A stretch of DNA of 64,000 nucleotides. Origin: Bacillus methanolicus (GTDB taxonomy: Bacteria > Bacillota > Bacilli > Bacillales > Cytobacillaceae). The notes beneath the pieces are model-generated. The model did not search any database. It was not told the DNA's origin and saw only the letters and a program-made list of their open reading frames with translations. The stretch is from NCBI RefSeq assembly GCF_028888695.1, contig NZ_PNFF01000001.1, forward strand, positions 629,501 to 693,500. Direction: 5' to 3'. A program made the translations under genes and the position numbers. Positions 1-7,299 of this stretch are shown here, in pieces. Within the stretch, counting starts at the first letter, position 1. Each line of letters starts with the position of its first letter.

Positions 1-195
1 TTACGTTTCTTAAAAAATCCGGACAAGACAGAACTCCTTTCAGATCATGGTCTTCATTCAGGTCAAAATCATTTTTTATATCAATTAAATTATATTATGT
101 ATGTCATATTTAAAACAATTATCAACATTGGAAAAATGGATCAAAAAATATTTTTTTGGGAGAACGGATTTTGATGGAAAACTGCTACAGCTCAG
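1..195. other. Left-edge stretch without a recognisable gene
   Basis: Frame 1 of the plus strand is open from the first base to a TGA at about 172-174, so the tail of a gene entering from the left is possible. The roughly 57 residues it would encode match no family I know and are biased to AT-rich codons, so it may simply be non-coding. Nothing else is seen here. Confidence 0.2.
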
Positions 196-235
196 AATAA
201 GAAAAACCGGGGAAAGATACCCGGTTTTTCTTATT
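196..235 (-). terminator. Terminator after the YugN-like gene
   Basis: A perfect inverted repeat with arms of about 16 bases (AATAAGAAAAACCGGG and its complement) around an 8-base loop overlaps the stop codon of the minus-strand gene. The arms are A/T-rich at the base and GC-rich at the tip, so it could work for both strands. Confidence 0.75.
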
Positions 236-593
236 GTTTAGCGAATTTTTCAATTTCGACTTTTACACCTGCAAGAATTTTTTCACATTGACTTACAAGT
301 GTTTTAGGGAAATTTTCGCCTTCTCCGTATTCTACACCATGAGGATAATAATATTTGCCAAGTAGCGGTGTCATTAGTTGGATCGTTGCTTTATGGGTGT
401 CTACGTCCCCTTCAACAGCAAAACCAAATACTCGAAGGTAGAAAGTGCCTTCTTTAAGCTCAAATTTGCGGTCATATGTAACACGTTCATAATCCCACTG
501 GCCTTCGCGCACAAAATTGAAATTTGACATAACATCATCTAAATAGTTTAAATCTGCTTTTAAACCTTCTAAGCCAGTATTTTCAAATTTCAT
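231..593 (-). CDS. ylbA: YugN-like family protein (YlbA position)
   Basis: A 120-residue soluble protein of the YugN-like family, whose function is unknown. The start chosen is the ATG at 593, because a GGAGG Shine-Dalgarno lies just upstream; the longer reading frame would add 34 hydrophobic-looking residues with no ribosome site. The protein is acidic, with no signal peptide or membrane segment. It is divergent from the CBS-domain gene to its right, as ylbA and ylbB are in B. subtilis, which is the main support for the name. The stop codon lies inside a strong terminator hairpin, so it is a single-gene transcript. Confidence 0.75.
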   Translation of the reverse strand: MKFENTGLEGLKADLNYLDDVMSNFNFVREGQWDYERVTYDRKFELKEGTFYLRVFGFAVEGDVDTHKATIQLMTPLLGKYYYPHGVEYGEGENFPKTLVSQCEKILAGVKVEIEKFAKQ

Positions 594-657
594 GAATGTC
601 CCTCCTAGAAAACAATCCGTCAATAACGAATATTTAAACAACATTATCTCAAATTTA

Positions 658-686
658 ATAATAGTAGAAAATTGAAGAAGTTGCAA
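658..686 (-). promoter_or_regulatory. Candidate sigma-A promoter for ylbA
   Basis: On the minus strand TTGCAA (681-686) and TATTAT (658-663) are 17 bases apart. The -10 matches five of six consensus bases and the -35 four of six. It lies 65 bases before the ylbA start. The rest of the divergent gap up to 911 shows nothing I can name. Confidence 0.4.
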
Positions 687-911
687 TGAATACATAACAT
701 AAAAGATAACATAGTTCTTTCACAAATAGAGAGCGACCCCGATAAAAGCAAAAAATGGAAAGTATAAAACTGAATTGATTAAAAACATGACAACGAAGTG
801 TCAGAAATAAGCAATAAAAAGTAAACGAGTATATTGCGCATAATTTTTTCTACATATAGAAATGCTAAATGAGTGTAAAGCAACTATAAAAAGAATAAAG
901 GAGGAAAACAG

Positions 912-1343
912 ATGGAAAAAATACGCGATTTGATGACAACCGATGTTGAAACTTGTTCTTTGTTAGATAATGTTTATGAAGTGGCTGTAAAAATGAAAGA
1001 TTTGAATGTGGGAGCAATTCCGGTTGTGGATAATGGAAAGCTAGTTGGTATGATTACAGACCGTGATATCGTCGTAAGATGTATTGCGGAAAAAAATCCG
1101 CCATCATCAAAAGTAGAAGACGTTATGAGCAGGCAATTGGTGACTGTTACTCCGGAATCTTCTACAAGAGAAGCGGCACAGCTCATGGCAAAAAATCAAA
1201 TTCGCCGTTTGCCAGTTGTTGAAGGAGATAAACTTGCAGGGATCGTTTCACTCGGAGATTTTGCTGTCAGACAATTAACAGATGACCAAGCTAAAGAAGC
1301 TCTCTCTGAAATATCTGAACAACACGGCCAACAGCCTCATTAA
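912..1343 (+). CDS. ylbB: Tandem CBS-domain protein YlbB
   Basis: A 143-residue protein made almost entirely of two CBS domains, at about residues 7-58 and 66-122. Each carries the usual IPVVD/LPVVE strand and a G(M/I)(I/V)(T/S)xxD turn (GMITDRD, GIVSLGD). Such Bateman modules bind adenine nucleotides and usually regulate a partner; no partner is visible here and the ligand is not predictable. The start is ATG behind AAGGAGG. It ends in its own terminator, so it is monocistronic. It occupies the same place and orientation as B. subtilis ylbB. Confidence 0.88.
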   Translation: MEKIRDLMTTDVETCSLLDNVYEVAVKMKDLNVGAIPVVDNGKLVGMITDRDIVVRCIAEKNPPSSKVEDVMSRQLVTVTPESSTREAAQLMAKNQIRRLPVVEGDKLAGIVSLGDFAVRQLTDDQAKEALSEISEQHGQQPH

Positions 1344-1376
1344 GAAAAAGGCACCTTAAGGTGTCTTTTTCTTTCT
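1344..1376 (+). terminator. Terminator after ylbB
   Basis: Hairpin with arms AAAAAGGCACCTT and AAGGTGTCTTTTT, directly adjacent and followed by more T residues, beginning right after the ylbB stop codon. Confidence 0.85.
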
Positions 1377-1441
1377 TTTAAAATATAATGCCATTATTCC
1401 AATGAATTCACAATCGTTCTATGAAAAATAAAAATTATACA

Positions 1442-1450
1442 TGATATAAT
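1442..1450 (+). promoter_or_regulatory. Extended -10 promoter for ylbC
   Basis: TGATATAAT is a perfect extended -10 element (TGnTATAAT). No good -35 is seen 17 bases upstream, as is common for extended -10 promoters. It lies about 65 bases before the probable ylbC start. Confidence 0.5.
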
Positions 1451-1514
1451 ATTTCTAGATGTTCAACATAAATAGCTTATATAGATGGAGAAATTATGGA
1501 AAGGAGGTATACTT

Positions 1515-2582
1515 CTGCGCATTTTATTTCGTATCTTAATTTTAGTATCCATGTTTCTGATTTTCAATATTTATTTTGAGTTTTCGAAAGAAGAAGGCAA
1601 TGAAGGATTGGTTAATAAAGGCAAAATATCTCCGAATTTAGTTTCTCCCAATTTTCAAACTGAAGGAGATGAGAAAAACTCTCCAGCGTTAAAATCTCCA
1701 AAAGAGGGCCTTTTAACATTGATAGGAAAAGATGCTGAATCATTAAAGACAGTTCTTGGGGAACCTAACAGGATTGACCCATCATATTATGATTATGAAT
1801 GGTGGATTTACAACAAAAATCCAAATAAATATGTTCAGGCCGGCGTTGAAAACGGTAAAGTGGTTACGATCTATGCCATTGGTTCCGAAACGAATGTAGC
1901 TCCCTTTACGATCGGGCAGCCAATTGAACAAATTCATAATTCCGTATTAATTGAACCGAGTGTAAACTTGGAATATGAAAATAATTCTTACCGATTTGAA
2001 CTTTCTGAAGAGGATATTAATACACGGCCGCTTGTTCAAATTGGCGGGCATTTTGCAGAGCTTTATATTGATCGATTTACAGGTATCCTTTCAAGTGTTA
2101 GATTTTTGGACGCTAAGACATTGATTAAGCACCGTCCATATGAACTTGTATACCGAGGCAAATTAATTGAGTCAAGTCCTGATGATGGAATGGAAAAAAT
2201 AGAGCGGGGAATGGAACAACAAATATTTGATATTACTAATATCATTCGTTTAAGGTATGACTTGAACACATTGAAATGGGATGAAAAAACGGCTGAAGTG
2301 GCATATTCGCATAGCAAGGATATGTATGAAAGCGGAGAATTCTCCCATACTTCCGAAAAATATGGGGATTTATCAAACAGATTAAAGGCAGCTGACGTTT
2401 TTTATCAGCTTGCAGGAGAGAATATTGCAGCCAATTATGTCGATGGCCCGGCAGTTGTCGAAGGATGGCTGAACAGCAAAGACCATCGGGAAACATTATT
2501 AAACAGTGAATTTACCCATCTTGGGGTAGGTGTGTATCAAAAACATTATACGCAAAACTTTATTCAAGTTTGGAAAAAGTAA
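1515..2582 (+). CDS. ylbC: CAP/SCP-domain protein YlbC, membrane-anchored
   Basis: About 355 residues: an N-terminal hydrophobic segment (ILFRILILVSMFLIFNIYF), a linker, a CAP-associated N-terminal domain at roughly residues 60-205, and a C-terminal CAP (SCP/PR-1-like) domain. The CAP part shows AYSHSKDM, the GEFSH strand, AGENIA and DHRETLL, which hold the conserved His and Glu residues. The family is extracellular and its biochemical role in Bacillus is unknown. Start: an ATG at 1485 is in frame, but a near-perfect AAGGAGGT lies downstream of it and 6 bases before a CTG at 1515, so CTG is the likely start. This is the first gene of a possible ylbC-ylbD-ylbE run. Confidence 0.8.
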   Translation: MRILFRILILVSMFLIFNIYFEFSKEEGNEGLVNKGKISPNLVSPNFQTEGDEKNSPALKSPKEGLLTLIGKDAESLKTVLGEPNRIDPSYYDYEWWIYNKNPNKYVQAGVENGKVVTIYAIGSETNVAPFTIGQPIEQIHNSVLIEPSVNLEYENNSYRFELSEEDINTRPLVQIGGHFAELYIDRFTGILSSVRFLDAKTLIKHRPYELVYRGKLIESSPDDGMEKIERGMEQQIFDITNIIRLRYDLNTLKWDEKTAEVAYSHSKDMYESGEFSHTSEKYGDLSNRLKAADVFYQLAGENIAANYVDGPAVVEGWLNSKDHRETLLNSEFTHLGVGVYQKHYTQNFIQVWKK

Positions 2583-2713
2583 CACCGGCATTATTTCGAT
2601 CATACTTAATGATACAGTTTTTTGATCTGGTCTCAAGCTTTTTCTTGCGAACCATTTTTTTAGTTTTTTCATATCGTATTTATAGGCATATGCAACGATA
2701 AGAGGTGAATATA

Positions 2714-3115
2714 TTGGCTAAGAAAAAGCTTGATCCATCTGTCGAAAAGTTTAAAGCGTTTGTACAATCTAATCCAAAAATCATATTAAAAGTTCGAAAA
2801 GGTGAAGCCACTTGGCAAGAACTATTTGAAGATTGGTATCTGCTAGGTGAAGATGACCCCCGCTGGGATTCGTACCGATCAGAACAAAATGAACCGAAAG
2901 AATCTGTAACGGACAAGAAGGATGATTGGAAGGCACATTTAATAGGATTGTTCAAAAAGATGGACGCTAATCAAATCGAGCAGCATATTCATCATTTAAG
3001 CCAAGCGCTTGGAGCAATCCAAGGAGTTATTGGACAATTTCAGGAAGGCTCCAAAACAAAAAGCACTTCCGAAAAGGTGCAGCCCCCCCATCCTTTCCAA
3101 TTTAGAAAAGATTGA
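2714..3115 (+). CDS. ylbD: YlbD family putative spore-coat protein
   Basis: A 133-residue acidic, tryptophan-containing protein matching B. subtilis YlbD in length and position; that family is described as coat-protein-like. Start: TTG at 2714 (MAKKKLDPS), placed 6 bases after AAGAGGTG; a GTG three codons upstream lies within that ribosome site and is less likely. It has no signal peptide or membrane segment, and the C-terminus is rich in Ser/Lys. It is followed 18 bases later by ylbE, so both are probably co-transcribed. Function is not established. Confidence 0.75.
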   Translation: MAKKKLDPSVEKFKAFVQSNPKIILKVRKGEATWQELFEDWYLLGEDDPRWDSYRSEQNEPKESVTDKKDDWKAHLIGLFKKMDANQIEQHIHHLSQALGAIQGVIGQFQEGSKTKSTSEKVQPPHPFQFRKD

Positions 3116-3133
3116 TAAAAGGAGCCAAGTCAA

Positions 3134-3373
3134 ATGCGGAATGAAATTGTTGATCTTTTAGACAGCAATCAGGAACTGAAACAATTTATCCGTGAACAGC
3201 CTCAGTGGTACCGGACATTATCAAGAAATCCTGAAAAAATACAGACAATGCAAATTGCCTCCATGCATTACTATAGAAAGACAATTCCCCATAAGGTAGA
3301 AATGATTACGAACGGAGTTCAAATGGCTTCAATGATGATGCACATGTTCCAAATGATGAATTCAAATTCATAA
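3134..3373 (+). CDS. ylbE: YlbE-like protein
   Basis: A 79-residue protein, the exact length of B. subtilis YlbE, which defines a small Bacillales family of unknown function. Residues 14-25 (NQELKQFIREQP) and a PEKI motif are typical as I remember the family; the C-terminus is unusually methionine-rich (MASMMMHMFQMM). ATG start behind AAAAGGAGCC. It ends at a terminator and so closes the ylbC-D-E unit. Confidence 0.75.
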   Translation: MRNEIVDLLDSNQELKQFIREQPQWYRTLSRNPEKIQTMQIASMHYYRKTIPHKVEMITNGVQMASMMMHMFQMMNSNS

Positions 3374-3376
3374 AAC

Positions 3377-3411
3377 GAGCTTTCTCAAAAGAATGAGAGA
3401 GCTCTTTTTTT
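3377..3411 (+). terminator. Terminator after ylbE
   Basis: An 11-bp stem with one G-U pair (GAGCTTTCTCA / TGAGAGAGCTC) followed by seven T residues, 3 bases after the ylbE stop. Confidence 0.85.
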
Positions 3412-3467
3412 ATTGAGTAAAGAGAAACAGGAATGTAAACAATACAAACAAAAAGGAGTGAAGACAT

Positions 3468-3899
3468 ATGCGGTATATGAAGAACGCCTTATTCATAATA
3501 ATATTTTCAAGTTTATTGCCCGCTTGCCATAAAGATATACCTGAACCGGAAACAAATATCTCAATATTGCCAATTGAATATGTAAATGCGGCCGGTGATC
3601 AGCCCGTATCGGTTCTTGAAGATGGAGGGGACAAGACTTTTTTTGTCCGCCATCATATAAGAGGCGAGAATCTCTATATTGAATGTATGGTTTCCGGCAT
3701 ATCCTTTAGGAGTAATCATACTGGTAATACGGGGAAAATTATTTTGTCTATTGATGGAAAAAAGACGAAAGAAATTTCTTCAGCAGCTTTTATTGTTAAA
3801 GGCTTAAACCCGGGAACACATCGAGTCAGATTGGAAGTAGTAAAAACAAACAATGAGCCTTATCATCTAATAAAAGAGTTTTATGCAACCATTCCATAA
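3468..3899 (+). CDS. Predicted lipoprotein of unknown function
   Basis: A 143-residue protein with a lipoprotein signal: basic start (MRYMK), hydrophobic core (ALFIIIFSSLL) and lipobox LPAC with the lipidated Cys at residue 20. The mature part has no recognised family; it is rich in beta-strand-like patterns (GKIILSIDGKK, GTHRVRLEVVKT), suggesting a beta-sandwich. The start is ATG behind AAAGGAGTG with 7-base spacing. It stands alone between the ylbE terminator and ricF and has no counterpart I know at this place in B. subtilis. Outer-leaflet location is inferred from the lipobox only. Confidence 0.7.
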   Translation: MRYMKNALFIIIFSSLLPACHKDIPEPETNISILPIEYVNAAGDQPVSVLEDGGDKTFFVRHHIRGENLYIECMVSGISFRSNHTGNTGKIILSIDGKKTKEISSAAFIVKGLNPGTHRVRLEVVKTNNEPYHLIKEFYATIP

Positions 3900-3959
3900 G
3901 GTGTAATGTTTCGTTATTTTGCTGTTTCATGATAAAATAGGATTCGGAGGTGAGCGTTT

Positions 3960-4406
3960 TTGCTTGCTACAAGTGAACGAGTAATTCTATTAGAAGAGGC
4001 AGAAGAGCTGGCAAAGATGGTGTTGCAATCAGAAGCAGCTGAAGAGTATCGCTTGCGTTTAAATAAATTAAAAACAGATAAGGAAACTCAGAGAAAGATC
4101 CGTGCTTTTGTCAAATTGAAAGAATTGTACGAAGAGGTACAGCGGTTTGGCAAGTATCATCCCGATTATAAAAAAGTGACGGAAGAAATCCGGGATGCGA
4201 AGCGAACAATGGATCTTGATGAAAACGTATATTTATTTAAAAAAGCAGAAAATGAACTTCAAGGTTTGTTGGACGAAATAGCTGTTATCATCGGTCATTC
4301 CGTTTCCGAACATATAAAAGTACCGACTGGGAATCCTTTTTTCGACAGCCTTTCCGGCTGCGGCGGCGGCTGCGGAACCGGCAGCAGCTGCGGCTGTTCA
4401 GCTTAA
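3960..4406 (+). CDS. ricF: RicF (YlbF), subunit of the RicA-RicF-RicT complex
   Basis: A 148-residue, mostly helical protein of the YlbF/YmcA family. In B. subtilis it joins RicA (YmcA) and RicT (YaaT) in a complex that directs RNase Y mRNA processing and is needed for competence, biofilm and sporulation. The C-terminal tail carries four cysteines (C134, C138, C144, C146) in a Gly/Ser-rich stretch, fitting the iron-sulfur ligands reported for this complex. Start: TTG at 3960, after GGAGGTGAG. Neither partner gene lies in the window. It is followed by a GGCTGAC-type hairpin repeat. Confidence 0.9.
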   Translation: MLATSERVILLEEAEELAKMVLQSEAAEEYRLRLNKLKTDKETQRKIRAFVKLKELYEEVQRFGKYHPDYKKVTEEIRDAKRTMDLDENVYLFKKAENELQGLLDEIAVIIGHSVSEHIKVPTGNPFFDSLSGCGGGCGTGSSCGCSA

Positions 4407-4513
4407 AGGGGCTGACTCATAAGGGTCTGATCCCTCCGGCAATGGCAATATATAGAATGGCTTTTTAAGAGTTTAACTATATGTTGTATTGGGGAGGGGT
4501 CTGACCCTTTTTA
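4407..4513 (+). repeat. Hairpin repeat (GGCTGAC family), copy A, probable terminator
   Basis: A long imperfect inverted repeat. The left arm has GGGTCTGATCCCTCC and, further in, CAATGGCAATATATAG; the right arm has CTATATGTTGTATTG and GGAGGGGTCTGACCC, ending in five T residues. The outer part of each arm is itself nearly palindromic. It starts just after the ricF stop. Similar elements follow ylbG, coaD, ylbO and ileS. Confidence 0.65.
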
Positions 4514-4598
4514 TAAGTTTCTGTCCAGTCATTGATTAACAGCATTTTCGTATGCTAGACTAATAAAAACAAACGCTTTGCTGAAGGGGAAAAATGAT

Positions 4599-4874
4599 AT
4601 GTTTGTTCAAAGGCAAGGAATTATTGTTTGGCTGTATTCACTCAAACATGCAAAAATGTTAAGAAGATTCGGAAATGTTCATTACGTTTCCAAACGGTTA
4701 AAATATGTTGTCTTATATTGTAATCAAGAAGAAACAGAGATGCTTATAGAAAAACTGCAATCTTTTCCATTTGTGAAAAAGGTTGAACCATCATATAAAC
4801 CATTTTTAAAGATGGAATATGAAAATTCAAAGCCTGATAAGGCAAAAGAATATGATTATAAAATGGGTATTTAA
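4599..4874 (+). CDS. ylbG: YlbG, DUF2129 protein
   Basis: A 91-residue protein of the DUF2129/YlbG family (B. subtilis YlbG is about 90 residues). The start is ATG at 4599 ([11 protein letters not shown]), 8 bases after AAGGGGA; an in-frame TTG seven codons upstream has no ribosome site. It looks like a small alpha-beta fold with the family pattern [14 protein letters not shown] and [12 protein letters not shown]. Function unknown. It shares a bidirectional hairpin with the convergent gene downstream. Confidence 0.85.
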   Translation: MFVQRQGIIVWLYSLKHAKMLRRFGNVHYVSKRLKYVVLYCNQEETEMLIEKLQSFPFVKKVEPSYKPFLKMEYENSKPDKAKEYDYKMGI

Positions 4875-4944
4875 AAAAGGGCTGACTCCCACCGGAAATG
4901 ACAACATATAGAAAAATTTTTTAGTGGAGGGTCTGCCCTTTTTT
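4875..4944. repeat. Hairpin repeat (GGCTGAC family), copy B, bidirectional terminator
   Basis: Arms AAAAAGGGCTGACTCCCAC and GTGGAGGGTCTGCCCTTTTT enclose CCGGAAATGACAACATATAG, which closely resembles the inner left arm of copy A. Both ends are A/T tracts, so it can end ylbG and the convergent gene at 4950-5339. Confidence 0.75.
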
Positions 4945-4949
4945 ATGTT

Positions 4950-5339
4950 TTAATCTAAAGGCGGTATGTAGCGGTTCATTCGCAAGATTCCGATTAAATG
5001 CTGATAAAATAGTTCTTTTTCAGGAAACATTGTCGATGGCTTTATATTTAATTCAATAATTTCTTTATTAAGGCTTTTGGCAGTTTCTGAAAATAATTCA
5101 TATCTTTTATTCGGAGTTTCATGTGGATAAGGAATTCCTTCCCTGCAAATATAGAGAGGCTGAAAATTACCGCTTTCAGCCGGATTTAAAATCACTACCA
5201 ATGAGGTTGCTTTTTTGCCATTGATCACCGTATGCATGGCCATCATATGCCTGAGCCGGTATTCATTCACTTTTGCCAGTTCAATTAATTCGTATATATC
5301 AGAGTATCCTTCTCCCAGTTCGATAAATCGTTGAATCAA
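4950..5339 (-). CDS. Conserved hypothetical protein
   Basis: A 129-residue cytosolic protein I cannot assign to a characterised family. It looks like a compact alpha-beta domain: a helical N-terminus (IQRFIELGEGYSDIYELIELA), a central strand pair (HTVINGKKATSLVVILNP) and a helical end. Two TTG starts are possible at 5345 and 5339; the second has the better 9-base spacing from AGGAGG and was chosen. It is convergent with ylbG and divergent from the following gene, so it is a single-gene unit. It is not in the B. subtilis order I know. Confidence 0.65.
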   Translation of the reverse strand: MIQRFIELGEGYSDIYELIELAKVNEYRLRHMMAMHTVINGKKATSLVVILNPAESGNFQPLYICREGIPYPHETPNKRYELFSETAKSLNKEIIELNIKPSTMFPEKELFYQHLIGILRMNRYIPPLD

Positions 5340-5532
5340 CCCCAACTACCTCCTTTTTTTGATTCCACATTAACATCAATACTTTATCATTTTCAGTTTG
5401 AAAATAGAAGTAGCATGGAAAGACTTATATCGGTTAAAAAAGCAATTTTCGCTATTATTAAACACAATTTGTATGACGGAACTGCCTTGATTTGTTATTG
5501 TTAAGATAAGACATTGGTTAAGGAGAATTCCG

Positions 5533-6957
5533 ATGTTTAGGACATCATTTTTTATTTTCATAATCTTATCAGCTGCAATTGGAGGCATATTGTTCTGGCA
5601 ATGGAAAGCTTATTCCGATAACAATGGAGCACCCGGTCATTTGCAGACGGAATCTGCATTGCAGCAAATAACTGTTGAATCGGCAGCCAATGAGTTGAAA
5701 ATCTCACAGTCCATTAGCGGGCTTATTGATGGAAAAGAGTACAAAGTTTCTATCCCGGAAAAAGTGTCTTCATGGAATTGCTTGAAGGTTGGTGGAAATC
5801 CTTGCGATTCTAAAGATCAATTGCCTGATACTTACATGGCGGAAGATGGAAAAATCGTTTTTTCTTATTCGATTTTTTTTAAAAAGAATTTATCTGCTCT
5901 ATTGTTGAATAATTGGATAATCTCATTGCCTGACGTTTCTATTGATCACACAAAATTGGAAATTATTGATTATGCCAGAAGAGGGGGTTCATGGGCAGCA
6001 GGACTTCCTTTAAAAGGTTATAAGCATTTTGACTTTATTGACTACTTTGTATTTGAAGGAGAAAGTGAGTCATTTTCATTATATTGGCAGAAAGAACCGT
6101 TGCATGAAGTAAAAAATGTGCCTGAAATAAGATTGTTGGCGGAATCAAAAAATACAAAACCTGTCACTATAACCTCACTAAACTCTCTTTCTGATTTTCC
6201 ATATTTGACCGTTGTGGTTACGGACAACTATCCGGAAACAGACGGAGAAGGTGTCATTGTTGTTAAAAAAAACATTCAGCGAGATGTTTTAGTTAGAAAA
6301 GTTTTTGATCATTATTTCCGAGCAAAGTTCAGCAAGGCGGAAATTGAAGAGAAATGGCTTGCAGATGTGCTGGCTGATTGTTTTACAAAACAAAAAAGCC
6401 GTTCTGTGAAAGGGGAAAAAATTATACAAGAGCTGACTGCAAAGCTTTCTGATCGTGAATTGAATGCATTTTTGTCTTCCGTCATTCAAGAAAAGGCTGT
6501 TTTATCAGCAAAAATTTTGGATGAACGATTATCAAAACAAAAAGGATTAAAAACGCAATTTTTTACTTTGAATAAAAACGAAGATGCTTCATTTGTTCCA
6601 TTATACTTTTTTGATTCGAGAAAAGTATTTATAAATGGAAAAGAAAGAAAGGGCATTGAGATATTATATCAGAATGAGAAGCGTTTATTTCCGCTTATAG
6701 AAATACTTGCAGGTCTTGGGTATGAAGTAAAACATTTTGCAGACGAAAAAACATTGGTTTTAAATAAAGGGAAAAACAAATACCGGTTTTATACCGATCG
6801 TAATATTTTTGTATACAATAAAGAGGATTACGGACTTCTGGAAAACCCGTTTCTTTTGATAAACGGTAAAGTTTATATTGAAGAAAAATGGCTTATGGCC
6901 TTGTTTAAGATCTATATAAAAGAAAATAAGCATCAAATTAATATCTTTTCTTCATAG
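5533..6957 (+). CDS. Membrane-anchored protein with a copper-amine-oxidase-N-like C-terminal domain
   Basis: 474 residues. Residues 4-23 form an uncleaved signal-anchor (FFIFIILSAAIGGILFWQW), so most of the protein is outside the cell. The middle has no family I recognise. The last ~115 residues (from about 355) read VPLYFFDSRKVFINGKE, LFPLIEILAGLGYEVK, KTLVLNKG, PFLLINGKVYI; this repeats the pattern of stalk or copper amine oxidase N-terminal domains seen in many Bacilli surface proteins. That assignment is by pattern only. ATG start behind AAGGAG. It stands alone, with no operon partner, and is absent from this position in B. subtilis. Confidence 0.6.
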   Translation: MFRTSFFIFIILSAAIGGILFWQWKAYSDNNGAPGHLQTESALQQITVESAANELKISQSISGLIDGKEYKVSIPEKVSSWNCLKVGGNPCDSKDQLPDTYMAEDGKIVFSYSIFFKKNLSALLLNNWIISLPDVSIDHTKLEIIDYARRGGSWAAGLPLKGYKHFDFIDYFVFEGESESFSLYWQKEPLHEVKNVPEIRLLAESKNTKPVTITSLNSLSDFPYLTVVVTDNYPETDGEGVIVVKKNIQRDVLVRKVFDHYFRAKFSKAEIEEKWLADVLADCFTKQKSRSVKGEKIIQELTAKLSDRELNAFLSSVIQEKAVLSAKILDERLSKQKGLKTQFFTLNKNEDASFVPLYFFDSRKVFINGKERKGIEILYQNEKRLFPLIEILAGLGYEVKHFADEKTLVLNKGKNKYRFYTDRNIFVYNKEDYGLLENPFLLINGKVYIEEKWLMALFKIYIKENKHQINIFSS

Positions 6958-6999
6958 AAAACGTGCATGAGTTTTAAACTCCCAACCCCTATAACATGG

Positions 7000-7033
7000 A
7001 AAAAAGAAAAAACCCTGCAGAAACCTGCAGGGT
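7000..7033 (-). terminator. Terminator of the CsfG-like sRNA
   Basis: 9-bp GC-rich stem, 4-base loop, and on the minus strand TTTTTTCTTTTTT downstream. On the plus strand no T-run follows, so it works only for minus-strand transcription. Confidence 0.85.
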
Positions 7034-7153
7034 CCTTCTATATCCTTATTAAAGGACAGAAGGCAAAGGGAGAGGAGAAACCGGAGGAAGAACTTATGGG
7101 GAAACGTAAGTCTTCTCCGCGGTTGGCAACAACACCATCGAATAGATGTTGTT
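7000..7153 (-). ncRNA. csfG: CsfG-like forespore sRNA
   Basis: On the minus strand, a sigma-F-type promoter at 7160-7188 is followed by about 150 bases and a strong intrinsic terminator (9-bp stem ACCCTGCAG at 7012-7020 with its complement at 7025-7033, then a T-rich run). No convincing coding frame lies between. Near the 5' end ACAACATC and GATGGTGTTGT can pair. The middle holds C/T-rich stretches (TTCTTCCTCC, TCTCCTCTCCC, TTTCCCC) that could pair with Shine-Dalgarno sequences. In B. subtilis the sporulation RNA CsfG, made under sigma-F and sigma-G and known for conserved pyrimidine-rich segments, lies between ylbG and ylbH (rsmD), as here. The 5' end is inferred. Confidence 0.75.
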
Positions 7154-7159
7154 AGTAAC

Positions 7160-7188
7160 ATTATTTCCACAATCTTTCGGGTTATACA
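7160..7188 (-). promoter_or_regulatory. Sigma-F promoter of the CsfG-like sRNA
   Basis: Minus strand: TGTATA (7183-7188), 14-base spacer, GGAAATAAT (7160-7168). The -10 fits the sigma-F consensus GGNRAYAMT at every fixed position, and the spacer equals that of the sigG sigma-F promoter at 43427-43455. Confidence 0.7.
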
Positions 7189-7299
7189 CTATGAAGACAA
7201 TTATTTCTTGAATGTTTATAGTAGTTGGCTAAAAAAATCAATTGTGTTAGGATAATGGAGAAAACTTTACAATAAGGGCAAACTTAGTGGTGATCACCG

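Noticed and set aside
1-174. Open frame entering from the left edge
   Set aside because: No family resemblance and AT-driven composition; kept only as an unassigned stretch.
6952-7170. Two short overlapping ORFs (72 aa on the minus strand, 62 aa on the plus strand)
   Set aside because: No ribosome sites, odd composition, and both lie within the CsfG-like sRNA with its own promoter and terminator.
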